Positions 33,732 through 43,910 of a stretch of 64,000 nucleotides of DNA are shown here, piece after piece; within the stretch, counting starts at the first letter, position 1; every line of letters starts with the position of its first letter. Source of the DNA: Macrocystis pyrifera. Its lineage: Eukaryota > Sar > Phaeophyceae > Laminariales > Laminariaceae. Under the pieces are notes generated by a model that saw nothing but the letters and a program-made list of their open reading frames with translations, ran no database searches and had not been told where the DNA came from. The stretch spans positions 2,191,001 through 2,255,000 of the forward strand of contig JASSKH010000042.1 in assembly GCA_031763025.1 (NCBI GenBank). Direction: 5' to 3'. The position numbers were made by a program, and so were the translations under genes.

Positions 33732-33846
33732 CAGCACGGTCTTCGGCGACTTCACACCCGACGGGTTGCACAAGATCCAGCAACCGTCCAGCACCATGTA
33801 AGCCGCGGCAAACTGCGTCAGAGCGTACTGGGTCCACCGGTCCTCC
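33732..33846 (-). CDS. TLC-domain membrane protein, exon 2
   Basis: 115 nt. The first base completes the Lys codon begun in exon 1; exit phase 0 at GTGAGC. The acceptor follows a T-run (TTTTTTTTATCGGAGCAG). Encodes EDRWTQYALTQFAAAYMV and LDGCWILCNPSGVKSPKTVL. The AaYmvLD segment fits the family's conserved aromatic-Asp helix (gYf.yD). Confidence 0.86.
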
Positions 33847-34215
33847 CTGCTCCGATAAAAAAAAACGGAGGCCGCCAAGATTCCGCGACAAGATTCCACC
33901 AATGAAATGAGTTCCCCCCGATGAGTTTCACCCGACGAGAGTCCCCCAAGGAGTTCCAAATGAAGAAAATCAGGAGGAGGGGGGCGGGGGAGGGGGAGGC
34001 CAACAAGCAGGACGGTCAATTTTCCTGCTGCTGCTGTCTGCTGCTGTTGTTGTGGCCGACAGTGAAAAAAAATGGAAAGGACCGGACTCGGACTCTTGAA
34101 CCGTTTACACTCGTCATCGTTCACAAACACGCTCCCGTTCGGTTCGACAGAGCTAGCTACCCTGCAGTAGCTGCAAACCTAACCACGACCATTCCTCTCC
34201 AAAGGAAAAAAAGCC

Positions 34216-34229
34216 GTGGTCCCCCCCCC
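34216..34229. repeat. C-run
   Basis: Fourteen or more C within the TLC gene's first intron, before CTCTCGCTATTATATGTATA. Confidence 0.6.
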
Positions 34230-36059
34230 CCCCCCCTCTCGCTATTATATGTATACGTATATTTGTCAAATTTTCGTACTTTTGCCAACTTTTCTCTTCG
34301 CACGAGCACTTTTAGGCAAAACACTAAGTACACGGACACGGGAAGCCCTGCCGGACACATTGGTCTAGGTCTCGGCGCGATCCGTGCACTCTGAAGCGCG
34401 TGGCGGGCGTTCAAAGTTTTTTTTTCCGGCGGGAGTGGATAAGACGATTTCCCTGGTTTCAGTAAAAGAGGCCTTACTTTGTACGTACGTATCCGTACAT
34501 ACATTCACGACATGTCATCATGCTGTCTGTTTTCTCCCCCAGGCTCTCACGAGCAATGAGGACACAGCTCAGACATATGCCAGGTACACAACAGACAACA
34601 TGCACAGATCCCAACGTTCCAACGCTGCCGCCCACCCGCCGTGCGTGCGCGACACACCCTTATGCGCAGTGTTGCTGTGGTTGGTTGCGTTTATCGGAGC
34701 CTGCAGTCCGCATTTTTGATCCGTATATACCCAAGATGACGTATATATCCCTGTACATATTTTTTGTGTTGCACGAAGCACGGACCACCGCCTAGAGAAC
34801 AATAGCCACAGCAGCAGTGCACAGAGCGCGCTTACCTCCAGCTTCCTACAGCACCACGACCCTGCTGCCTACAGCAGCAGCAGCAGCAGTGGGCACACCT
34901 TGCGCGTATGGATGATCGTACTGCGGCTATCACAGTTGGTTTATTCGATCGATCACTTGACCACGCCACGAACACACCAACCAGCATCACACACCTCCCT
35001 ACCTGCTTCAGAATAATCTTCTGCTTATTTTGCTGTGTGTGATCCAATATTGCCACTGCTCCAGCTGTGCTCAGCACAGTGCGCCAACAGCAGCAGCGGG
35101 CAGGGTACTATGCGCACATGGAAGATCCGCGCTGTAAGCTCGGTACTACTACTGTAGTTCGTTGTTGTTGTCATCGGCATTGGCCGATGCACGTACCTTC
35201 CGCAGTGCGTGACCCATTATCCCCGGATCGATATATTCGTCGTCTCGAGTACAACAACAACAAAATCGCATGTGCTGTACAACAAATTATTCGTACAGCA
35301 GGGTTCGTACAAAACATACTTACTGTAATACAGCAGTAGTTCTCATTGCGGTGTGTCCTACATTGCTGACCGATGGATCCTATAGAGCCAGCTGAAAGGG
35401 GGTCAGTACACGTACGTTCCTCGCGTGGCACTATTTTCTCCAGCAGTACTGCTGTACATGCAGTCAGTCGTACCTGTACAAGCCAATCTACTGCTGTAGG
35501 AGATCGTGCAAAGTGTTTTAGATTGCGTGAAAATCCCGACGTGCAAGTTGTTCGAGCACCGTTCTAGCGTACGTAGACGTCTATATACTGCCCGCTCTAA
35601 AATTTTCGTTTCCGAGGTTCGACTCGCACCATCCACACTTCTTTTTTTCAAATTCCCTTTCTTTCTTTTTTTTTACTTTTTTTGCACCAAGACTACACTC
35701 GTAGTACTATTAATAATGATACATTCGTCCACACCTTGCTTTTCTGAGCGTATAGGTAGTACGAAGTACGATACTCGAAGTGTATTGTAATATAATAAGT
35801 TGTGTGTGTTTATTTTCCACTCCTGGTTTTTTTTGCGTACCGACCACAGTACATTCATCCACCTTGCTTTTCTGAACGTATACTATGATACATGATATTG
35901 TAGTTACTTGTGTGTGTGTTTTACCCAATAAGGTAAAAGAGTTTGGGCGCGCTTACGTGTGGCGTGCGTTCACACCTCAACATTTTTCACAGCTACTCCC
36001 AATCAGTTGGGAGTAAACCAAAGTATGTTCGAGAAAATACTGCTCTTATTATCGTAGGT

Positions 36060-36790
36060 ACTTCGTACACTCGCAGTATTTCGGGGGTTTTGCACTCGAG
36101 ATACTGCGAGTACTCGCAGTATTTTGAGGTTCTGTCGATACTACTTCGTGATACGACCTTTCGGGCTCGCACTAATGCGGGGTTCGCTACTGCCTCTGGC
36201 GTGGATACCCCCTGTTGTGCTTCAAGTGTCTCGGGGTTCTGTACCGCGGGCACTACAAGTATTCTAGTCTGCAGTAGCAGTATTTCGTCCGTTCGTAGTG
36301 TTCGTACTGCTATACTTCTGCGAGACTCAGTACACGCAGTAATGAAATACCCTCAATGTGCCCAGTATACTTCGAGTGAGTAAGATGTATACTTCAACCG
36401 TCTGTGCACCGCGTCGACAATTCTCAGGCCTGGCGTTCGGCACCAAACACACCTATTAATAGATATTCCCACACGAGTGGGAGTTGGAGCAAACCACTTT
36501 CGCTGGAGACAACTTGAGTACTTGAAGCAGTCTGGCAGTATTTCAAGATGCGCATGTGCGAGGAATACATATGCATGTACTGCGAATACTCTCAGTGTCT
36601 CGAGGTTCTGTACTGCGCATATTGCCTTTACTCCAAGTATTTCGTGTTTCGACACTACTGCGGGTACATACTTTCCTGTATTCTCGGGGTTCGGTACTGC
36701 TCACACTCTCATCACTCTCAGTATTTGGGCCTTCTCAGTGCTGGCAGTATTTTTGCCGCCAGTACTCCAATATTCTTAGTGCTCGGACTA
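36060..36790. repeat. Degenerate ACTCGCAGTATTTCGAGG repeats
   Basis: Variants of ACTCGCAGTATTTCGAGG and TTCTGTACTGC recur about a dozen times in irregular order. It lies in the first intron of the TLC gene and no gene is supported. Confidence 0.5.
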
Positions 36791-37239
36791 CGATTTGTTC
36801 TCGCCGAGCATTTATCTGTGAAAAACCTTGATGTTACCCTGAGCACCAAGAAACATTTATTTTGGGGGAACACATATATACATTGTACCAGTATGTATGT
36901 GATGTACCTTACTCAACCGGTCTCAAAAGTATTATGGCGCGACCTCGACCTCGCGCAACTTTTTTGTACGAATTAACTTAATCGCCGCGAGTCGGCTGGA
37001 TCAATATATCCACTTATCACTACCCTATTATATATTATTATTGTAGTAATTATTCCACACTAATTCCGCGAACAGTATAATAGTCTGTCCTCAAAAATAT
37101 GTAGTGTGTGTTCTTCACGTTAAAATGATGGGTGGATGCAGGTACTACTTCTACACAAGTGTGCAGGGTTGCATACGAATATTTTTTCGCTCTTGCGCCA
37201 CTCCCCTATTCATACGACACCTCCCGGAGGGGAACCTTG

Positions 37240-37588
37240 TATATATTATATATATATATATATTTTTTTTTCATCATCACTTTTACTTTCCAGCCCACTC
37301 GTAGGAGGTTTTTACCCTCGACGATCTTCCGGACAAGCCGTGGTCACAGGTGTCGTCCCTTCTCCCCCCCGGTACGTGCCTTTCTTTTTTGTCGCGCATA
37401 GGGTTCAGCATTCCCCCTGCTCGTCGATTTTCATCGAATGTAGCTAACTCACGCTCTCGCGCTTTCCGCTTATCAATTTTTTATGCAAGAAAAAGTCCCT
37501 ACGAGCATGCACTCGGTGAGATTTGAACCCACGAAATTGATCTTGATAGGCACGCGGACCACCTACCAAGCCACCGGGGACGCCGGCT
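37240..37588 (-). mobile_element. SINE-like retroposon, copy 2
   Basis: Reverse-strand copy of the element at 6586-6924, with the tRNA-related head (reverse strand GGTTCAAATCTCACC B-box), the full body and a (TA)n tail at 37240-37262. Its head directly abuts the poly(C)-ended element that starts at 37592. Confidence 0.78.
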
Positions 37589-37591
37589 ACA

Positions 37592-38118
37592 TGGGTTGGG
37601 TTGGCGTCGGTTGGCAACGACACTGTAAAACATGCCGCTCACTACGTGAGCTGGACATCCATGGTACCGTTTTTTTTTTTTTTTTTTTTTTTTGGCGGTC
37701 GCCCACAGCTGGTCGTCGAGTAAGATCATTTGCGCGAGGTAAAGAACCTTTACTCCGCACAAGGGAATCGATCGTATCACGTAGTGTTCAAGGTAAGGCA
37801 CCCAAGAGGCAGTTACACAGTACTCCCATTGCTGTCTCTGGAAGTGGCCACACCGGAAATTAAACTAACTCACTGAAGCTGTCATCCATATGCAAGTCCG
37901 CCTCACAAGCGGTTCTTAGTAGGATGCAGCTCACCCTTCATGCGACTCGCCGGACACCTCACGGCGCTTCGCGCTTGGTGCAAGCAATGTCTGCCTGGTC
38001 GGTGAAAACCCGACGTGCTCCGTCCCGGCATTGTAGGAATGCGAGGGTCTATGGTCATACGACTACGGCCATGCATGAGATCGAGTACATCTCTCCTATC
38101 GAGTACACCCCCCCCCCC
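37592..38118 (+). repeat. Poly(C)-ended element, copy 5 (long)
   Basis: Nearly identical over ~520 bp to 30147-30694, differing mainly in the length of an internal T-run and of the terminal C-run (11 C here). It lies in TLC intron 1, only ~60 bp from exon 1. Confidence 0.85.
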
Positions 38119-38177
38119 AAACCTCGTAGCCCACCCCGCCCCCTCCCAATCCACCCCAAAGGTCACAGCTCACTCAC

Positions 38178-38329
38178 TTCCACATGGACCACGCCGCCAC
38201 CACGGCCATCACCGCCAAGACGAGTAGGTTCATGTCGTCGTGGATGCGCGCGGCCCATCCATCGACATACATGGACGGCTTTTTCGTGAGGGGGGGCGGC
38301 TTCGCTTCCGCACCGTGGGGATTTGCCAT
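38178..38329 (-). CDS. TLC-domain membrane protein, exon 1
   Basis: Start of a complete four-exon gene for a multi-pass membrane protein of the TLC (TRAM-LAG1-CLN8) superfamily, about 233 residues, the usual size for the smaller TLC-domain proteins. Members act in membrane lipid synthesis or lipid handling, mostly in the ER. Which role applies here cannot be told. The ATG at 38327-38329 begins a hydrophilic stretch (MANPHGAEAKPPPLTKKPSM), then the first membrane helix (MNLLVLAVMAVVAAWSMW, about residues 33-50). The donor GTGAGT leaves phase 2 and exon 2 supplies the missing base. The other exons are 33732-33846, 30729-30916 and 29228-29474, with introns of about 4.3, 2.8 and 1.25 kb, all rich in repeats. 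All three junction phases close. Confidence 0.85.
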
Positions 38330-38382
38330 CGCGTCACTGTAGAATACAAACGATATATAATGCGCGCGGATGAGGAGTAGTG

Positions 38383-38495
38383 CGGGGGGGGGGAGGGAGG
38401 GAGGGAAGGAGGGAGGGACGGAGGGACGGAGGGACGGAGGGAGGGGGGGGAGGGAGGGAAGGAGGGAGGGAGAGGGAGGGAGGAAGGGAGGGAGC
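38383..38495 (-). promoter_or_regulatory. CCCTCC polypyrimidine tract upstream of the TLC start
   Basis: About 110 bp of GGAGGGAGGGACGGAGGGAC-type purines on the plus strand, read as a CCCTCC polypyrimidine tract on the gene's strand. It ends some 50 bp before the ATG. Position suggests 5' UTR or core promoter. It could form a quadruplex or triplex, but a regulatory role is inference only. Confidence 0.4.
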
Positions 38496-38579
38496 GTGAG
38501 GGTTCCGAGGTATCGCTCCAGGTCGTTGGCAGACAAGCAACTGGTAGCTAAAAGTACGGGTAAAAACCACAGCTGCCAT

Positions 38580-39150
38580 TCTCATGGTTTCCTAGACCCG
38601 CACCACCAACCCTCGTTGGTTAATCCGCCGCCGCAGGGTATACAGCTGCAGGGGATGATTTGATAGCCGTTCTGCACCATGAGTCGTAAACCTCTGGATC
38701 ACCGGATCATTGTCCGAAAAACTTCTACAGACAGCACCTAACAAGGGTTTTTCCACACACAAATGTGCAAGCTTCCTTGAGCAGGGAAAACAGGACAAAA
38801 CTACGTGCGTCAAAAAAAAACACGCACCCACGCCAACGTAGGTCAATGTCGGGTATGCGCGTAACTACGTACGCCATGAACCGTACCGCTGTAACACTCA
38901 TCCCTGCTGCATACGTATTGTCCCGCCAGCGTCACTGTACGTATATACCCTGGTGGTGGTAGTGGGGAACACACAAGCACGCAATCATTACAGAAGTTCG
39001 GCGTGAGGTAGACACCCTCTTCACAAGACCAGTGGTACCGCGAGAGACGTACCGGTTGCATACGTGGGACGATTGGCGCCACGCTCGAGACGGCGGGTGG
39101 ATAGTACACAAGTACCTCTCTGTTGCGAAAAAAAAGTAAGAACCGCCGTG
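38580..39150. other. No feature identified
   Basis: Upstream flank of the TLC gene. Short open frames on both strands without recognisable domains. Confidence 0.35.
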
Positions 39151-39156
39151 TGGCTA

Positions 39157-39270
39157 CTATTGCGGGGGGACCATAGTAAATAGGACCAACTATTGTTATT
39201 AATAGTAAAAATAGGTAACTGTGTAGGTTTTCACGTATATCATAGGTCCATCAACTATGGACCACCGTAG
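39157..39270. mobile_element. MITE family 1, copy c
   Basis: CTATTGCGGGGGGACCATAG and AACTATGGACCACCGTAG ends, with the typical AATAGGACCAAC...AATAGTAAAAATAGG core. Confidence 0.75.
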
Positions 39271-39721
39271 CATGAAGTATGAACACACAAAAGCTCGCCT
39301 TACATTCGTACGGAGTGCCACGATATATTTATACTATAATATACCAGGTACAATGTATTACAACAACCAGGTACGTATATACGTACGTGGGTACAAAACG
39401 ACACCAGAAGAGACAAAAAACGGTCACACTTGGCATAGCTACCAGCTATAATAGCTGGCGTATACCTGCCCGTTTCAGGCAAAAGTTTTTTTCACACATG
39501 CCCGAATAAAAATGATGCCGTGTTCTAGTGAGGGAGGCGTTTTTTCACGAGACTGTGAGCGATTTTTTCCCCGGAAGGCGAGGTTATTTCCGGCTTCGGC
39601 TATAACGGCGGCCACCACCACCCCGACCCGGAACTCTAACCCTGAAACCAGAGGCCTACTCGGTTGGTGTGCCGGCCGGTGGTTGTGCTTGGAAAGCCTG
39701 TATTTTGGTGTTCGGGCACCT

Positions 39722-39836
39722 CTATTTACGGGGGGGGTTATAGTAAATAGGACCAAACATTGGTAGTAAAAACGGGCAAATACATAGGTTTTTGTGTGTA
39801 CCGTAGGTCCTATTTACTCTGGTCCCCCGTAATACT
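39722..39836. mobile_element. MITE family 1, copy d
   Basis: Ends CTATTTACGGGGGGGGTTAT and CTCTGGTCCCCCGTAATA, with an AATAGGACCAAACATT core. Confidence 0.78.
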
Positions 39837-39961
39837 ATAGGAAGATCGCCTGAGCGGGAAGATCTACGCGAACACCTGCACACAGGCAACATATTCGCCC
39901 CGAGAGCCGAATGCAACGTGGTACGACCTTAAGGATGCGATTCATCGCACGTATTCTTTTC

Positions 39962-40036
39962 GGACTGCCGTTCCGTTTGGGGGACAAAACCACTCTAGTT
40001 CTGAGTAGTTTGTCCCCAAACCGGGACTGCAGTCCT
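39962..40036. repeat. ~75-bp hairpin element, copy 1
   Basis: Inverted repeat: GGACTGCCGTTCCGTTTGG and GGGACAAAACCACT on the left, AGTAGTTTGTCCCCAAACCG and GGACTGCAGTCC on the right. Same family as 43150-43220 and 43552-43623. Confidence 0.75.
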
Positions 40037-40107
40037 AAACGGGTTAAAACAGACCGACTTAAAAAAACCTCGATCGCTCCACAACCGATGCAGAAGAGGG
40101 CAAAGAT

Positions 40108-40232
40108 GTCAGGACACAGCGCTTTCACCCCCTCGACAGACAGCACCTTTGCCTCGACATGCCTGGACGAGACACCAAACCACTAGGTTTCAGTGTGTAA
40201 CACTCGGCCCTACACCCTTGACAGCGCACATT
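40108..40232. repeat. Dispersed repeat shared with 10041-10170
   Basis: CGCTTTCACCCCCTCGACAG, CCTCGACATGCCTGGACGAG, ACACCAAACCACTAGGTTT and CTACACCCTTGACAGCGCAC match the earlier copy. Confidence 0.6.
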
Positions 40233-40563
40233 TTGCGTGGCTTGACGCGTCTCCTGGCATATTTGGAAGAGGCTGGTTTTTGGGGGGAAAAAAACATACC
40301 ATGGTATCGTTGAGAGATTTCCATATATAGACGAGTCGGTCGGTTTCGCAGCCTCTTGTTCGTGTGGAGCGATCGAGTAATCGAGGTGGGGGGTGACTCG
40401 CATCCTTGCGGTGCTGCTCGTACCGCAGATGGAACATGGTTTGGCTCACCCTAGACGGTTGGTGAGACCGACATTCTCCATTCCTTCGTCGTCGTACCCG
40501 TGTTCCAAATGGGCTATAAGTCGCAAGTCGGAGAAAACACGAGCTACAACAACTGCAGTATTA

Positions 40564-40680
40564 TATTTACGGGGGACCATATTAAATAGGACTAAATATT
40601 GTTATTAATAGTAACAGTAGATAAATATATAGGTTTTTGTGTCTACGTTAGGTCCTATTTACTGTGGTCTCCCGTAGTGG
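40564..40680. mobile_element. MITE family 1, copy e
   Basis: TATTTACGGGGGACCATATT and ACTGTGGTCTCCCGTA ends with the typical core. It is immediately followed by an AGATC-rich block. Confidence 0.75.
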
Positions 40681-40689
40681 TAGATCCTT

Positions 40690-40865
40690 TAGGCGGTGTG
40701 CAGGATCTGTACAGTTCAGATCCAATCTAGAGAGTTTGCCCTAGATCACGGCAGATTACACCGCTCCCACCCGGCAACATGAGCTAGATCATACAGATCC
40801 TACAGATAAATCTGCCCTAGAGATCTACTGTAGATCATGAAGTGGGAATGATCTATCTGATCTAT
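40690..40865. repeat. AGATC-rich dispersed repeat, copy 2
   Basis: CAGGATCTGTACAGTTCAGA, TAGATCATACAGATCC, CTAGAGATCTACTGTAGATC and ATGAAGTGGGAATGATCTAT match landmarks of 55515-55765. Confidence 0.65.
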
Positions 40866-40869
40866 TTTG

Positions 40870-42560
40870 ACTGTCCGATGTATGGAACACATCTTATTAA
40901 GGGCGGGGGGTATATTCGTTTTTTTCCACGTTCCCCGTGTTTTCGTTTCACGACAAAAACATCGCTTCGGTTCACAAGCAGAAAAAATAAGAAGAATGCT
41001 CGCCACAGGCCGTGACCAAGGAGAGGCCGATATGTTGTGATGATTTGCTGAAATTCAACTGCCAAAAAAAAACTGCACCGGTTGCAACTGCAACCAGTTG
41101 CAGCCAGAGCGCCAACGTGATGGTTTGAGCTGAGAGTGCGATCTCTGGTCATCTCGCCCAACGGCACCCGTGGTAACAGTGGCAAGCTACGAGTGTGACC
41201 AGCTTCCTTATTCATCAATGCAGTAAGCTTTCTCACCAGGTACTGGCATGTGTTTTTTTTGTTGTAGTGTGTGAATAGTCTGGCCATCGTCTAGAATCGA
41301 GTTCGACAAGCCAGCTTTTGGCCCCCGTCTCCAGCCTGCAGAATACAACGGGTTTCCGAGAACACTCGGTGCGTTCAACAGGCCACACCAAACCCTGTCT
41401 ACATACCAGGTACATACAAAGCTCATCGCGTAGGCCGAGTTGATATCATGGAGATCGCGCGGTCCACGTGCTCGAGCGGGCTTGTGCGGCAGGAGTTATG
41501 GCGTGTTGAGCACCGCTTCACAGGAAACGAAAGAGCAGACGTGAGCTTTGTGAATGCCACCGTGACGTAATCGCACGTCAGCGGCTACACCACGGAACTG
41601 AGGCTGGAGCTCGACGCGGCGCCGCCCGCTCCCAGATGTGAAACATATCCGAGGGGCGCGGCGCTGAAGCCGGCGTCGTGTAGTGGTCCTAGAAGTTGAC
41701 ATCAGTGGTGAAAGTATGGTTGGGAATCGGACCAGGGAATCCATTTTTCCCCTCGTTGGCTCGCATTGATGCCTCTTCTATGCCCAAGCGCCATCCCGAG
41801 TGCGCAACTCTTAATACTAGGACGCTGACCATCGAGGAAAGGCTGGCTGGCGTCTTGATTTCAGCATATTGGGTGGTTTGGTTTGGCACCTCGACGTCGA
41901 AATCTACGACGGGTATCTCCGCAATCTACGGGGCTGTCCTGCCCTCTCGGCGATTCCACGCAACGCCTCGCGACAGGAGCAACATCTTATCGTGACTCCT
42001 TCCGGTGCTCTCCGACCTGCGGTCCCCACCGCGAGGGCCGGCATGCCCTGCCGGCGCCCATTATAGTGAGGACCTTTCGCGGGCGAAAGTAAGGTCGAGA
42101 CCTACGACATGTTTCACACATCCGGCCCACACATGACACCAAAGTTTCGCTGGCTGCGATGACGTATGATACGAACGTAAAATTCGTTGCTTTCAATTTT
42201 GTTCTTATGGCGAAACGTAGCGACTGCAACTCGCGAACGAGACGATTTCTCCGGGCAGAGATCTCTACTACTAGGTAGGTAGGGCAGCTACTTCAAACGG
42301 GGATTTTGAGGCAGGGTGCCTGGCCCCCGTTGGGTAGCTGCATGGGTGTCCTGTGGAAAGCAAGGTCAACGCGCTTTTCACAGAAAAAAAAGGCGCATTT
42401 TCGATCGAGGACCGAGGGCGCTCCGGGGCAAATATTTCGGGGTTTCGGATGTCGAAAAGTGCGCTTTTCAAGCGAGGATGGATGCTTCAGCCTGGGAACT
42501 TTGAAAAACAAAAAACAAAAAAAAAAAAATGTTTTTTGCCGTTCTTTGCTGTTCGTGTGT
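40870..42560. other. No confident gene
   Basis: Several open frames of 60-100 codons on both strands, for example 41696-41995 (+) and 41496-41744 (-). None has a recognised domain. The region may contain decayed transposon sequence but no terminal repeats were seen. Confidence 0.35.
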
Positions 42561-42599
42561 GTCGGGGGCAGGAGCCCCTCGAGCGGGGTAAGCAGAGCT

Positions 42600-42840
42600 T
42601 CAGCAGCAGCTGCTGTGCGGCATCCGTTATTGTGTGTCTCAGATATGCGCCCCGATTAAAGTTATCAGAAGTGGTGCAGCAAGCAGCCTGCGCTCTCGTT
42701 CCCCGTTGGCACGGTAGAGAGCTACCACTCCGTATCTCACCACTCTGGCCCTTCTTGACCCCCATCCTGCGCCACAACGCTGCTGACACTTTTGGACATC
42801 ACGCGAGCCGGCGGCCGAGCCCTTGGCCACAACAAAAAAT
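42600..42840 (+). pseudogene. Diverged duplicate of the LRH exon at 42972
   Basis: One frame reads PILRHNAADTFGHHASRR, matching ILRHNAAHALGMKRAG of the next segment, and the DNA around CCATCCTGCGCCACAACGCT is about 75% alike. The copy has no good splice pair, so it looks like a decayed tandem duplicate. Confidence 0.35.
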
Positions 42841-42971
42841 CATCACTACCCTTTTGCAGCTACCAGGTATGCAGCAGCAGTGACTTGCTTGGCACAGCCA
42901 TAAAACATGCCATGTGCACACCACACAGCATCTGATATTACGACGCATCAAAAGTACAACTGCAGCCGTTT

Positions 42972-43107
42972 CTCTCACTCTCCGTCGCGAGGGTGAAGAC
43001 CAATCTCAACTCTTGGCAGATCGTCTCATTGTCTCCATCCTTCGCCACAACGCGGCTCATGCTTTGGGCATGAAGCGAGCCGGCTGTGAAGCTTTCTTGT
43101 ACTGGTA
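42972..43107 (+). CDS. Exon-like segment with an LRH motif
   Basis: From acceptor CAACTGCAG to a GTAGGT donor the frame is open and reads VSLTLRREGEDQSQLLAD then RLIVSILRHNAAHALGMKR. The ILRHnA...lG pattern resembles the start of RNA 2'-phosphotransferases (Tpt1/KptA family), but that family's later motifs were not found nearby. Treat it as an isolated exon or fossil. Confidence 0.3.
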
Positions 43108-43149
43108 GGTGCTGTACATCCTTGACTATTTAACCCTTTTATCAATAGC

Positions 43150-43220
43150 ACTGCAGTCCCGTTTCGGGGACGAACCACTTGGAATCACACAGTGGTTTGT
43201 CCCCAATTCGGGGACTGCGG
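43150..43220. repeat. ~70-bp hairpin element, copy 2
   Basis: CTGCAGTCCCGTTTCGGGGA, CGAACCACTT and the mirrored AGTGGTTTGTCCCCAATTCG, GGGACTGCGG. Confidence 0.78.
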
Positions 43221-43551
43221 TATCAAAGCTTGGGTGTTGTAGGTAGCGACCAAAACAATGGTTGATAACTTTGGTGTGGTATCAACCATCTAGGAGCAGC
43301 GTGGGCGCCCAATGTCACGGGTAGGATCACGGTGGGCCCGCGCCGCGCGACTCCATGCATTGCAACTCTTGACACCAATTTTGTATCATCCACAATTAAT
43401 CACGCCGTTGCCGATGCTGCAATATTAATACCAGGCAGTCATTTTTTTTGTCTATCAAAAGTTCCCTCTGAAGTCCCGAAGAGGGTTAACTCGTGTACCA
43501 GCTCTGGTTAATATGCTTATGTCGTGACGCATCACTTTTACGTAGAACTGC

Positions 43552-43623
43552 TGCAGTCCCGCTTTGGGGACAGACCACTCAAACTCTCAAGTAGTGTGTT
43601 CACAAAACGGGACTGCAGTCCTA
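43552..43623. repeat. ~72-bp hairpin element, copy 3
   Basis: CTGCAGTCCCGCTTTGGGGA, CAGACCACTC and the mirrored AGTAGTGTGTTCACAAAACG, GGACTGCAGTCC. Confidence 0.78.
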
Positions 43624-43693
43624 AAAGCATTTGTCAAGAGAGAAACGAAGCATACCAGGTGCCTGGTTTGTATACACCACCAACTGCTGCAGT

Positions 43694-43910
43694 GACGGTT
43701 TGGAAGTACCTACGCAATCTGGAACAGAAAAGAGGGGACGCCAGCAGCCAGCAGGGTGAATCCCTTTTCGGGAGAGCCTCGTTGTTGTATGGGGAGACAG
43801 CAGTGATTGAGTATCACTCCGTGAGCGATATCGCGGCTCTACAACAGCACGACGAAAGTAGAAAAGAGGCTAGGAAAAAACAGACCATCCCGCCCGCCCA
43901 TCGTTGGTAG
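43694..43910 (+). CDS. Possible terminal exon, unknown protein
   Basis: After acceptor AACTGCTGCAG the frame reads TVWKYLRNLEQKRGDASSQQ, then GESLFGRASLLYGETAVIEY, HSVSDIAALQQHDESRKEAR and a basic end before TAG. Composition is protein-like. No family was recognised, and a link to the 42972 exon is not proven. Confidence 0.33.

Noticed and set aside
33280-33910. Pro-rich 173- and 170-codon frames
   Set aside because: They span poly(C) tracts and repeat bodies. The only coding part in the interval is TLC exon 2 on the minus strand.
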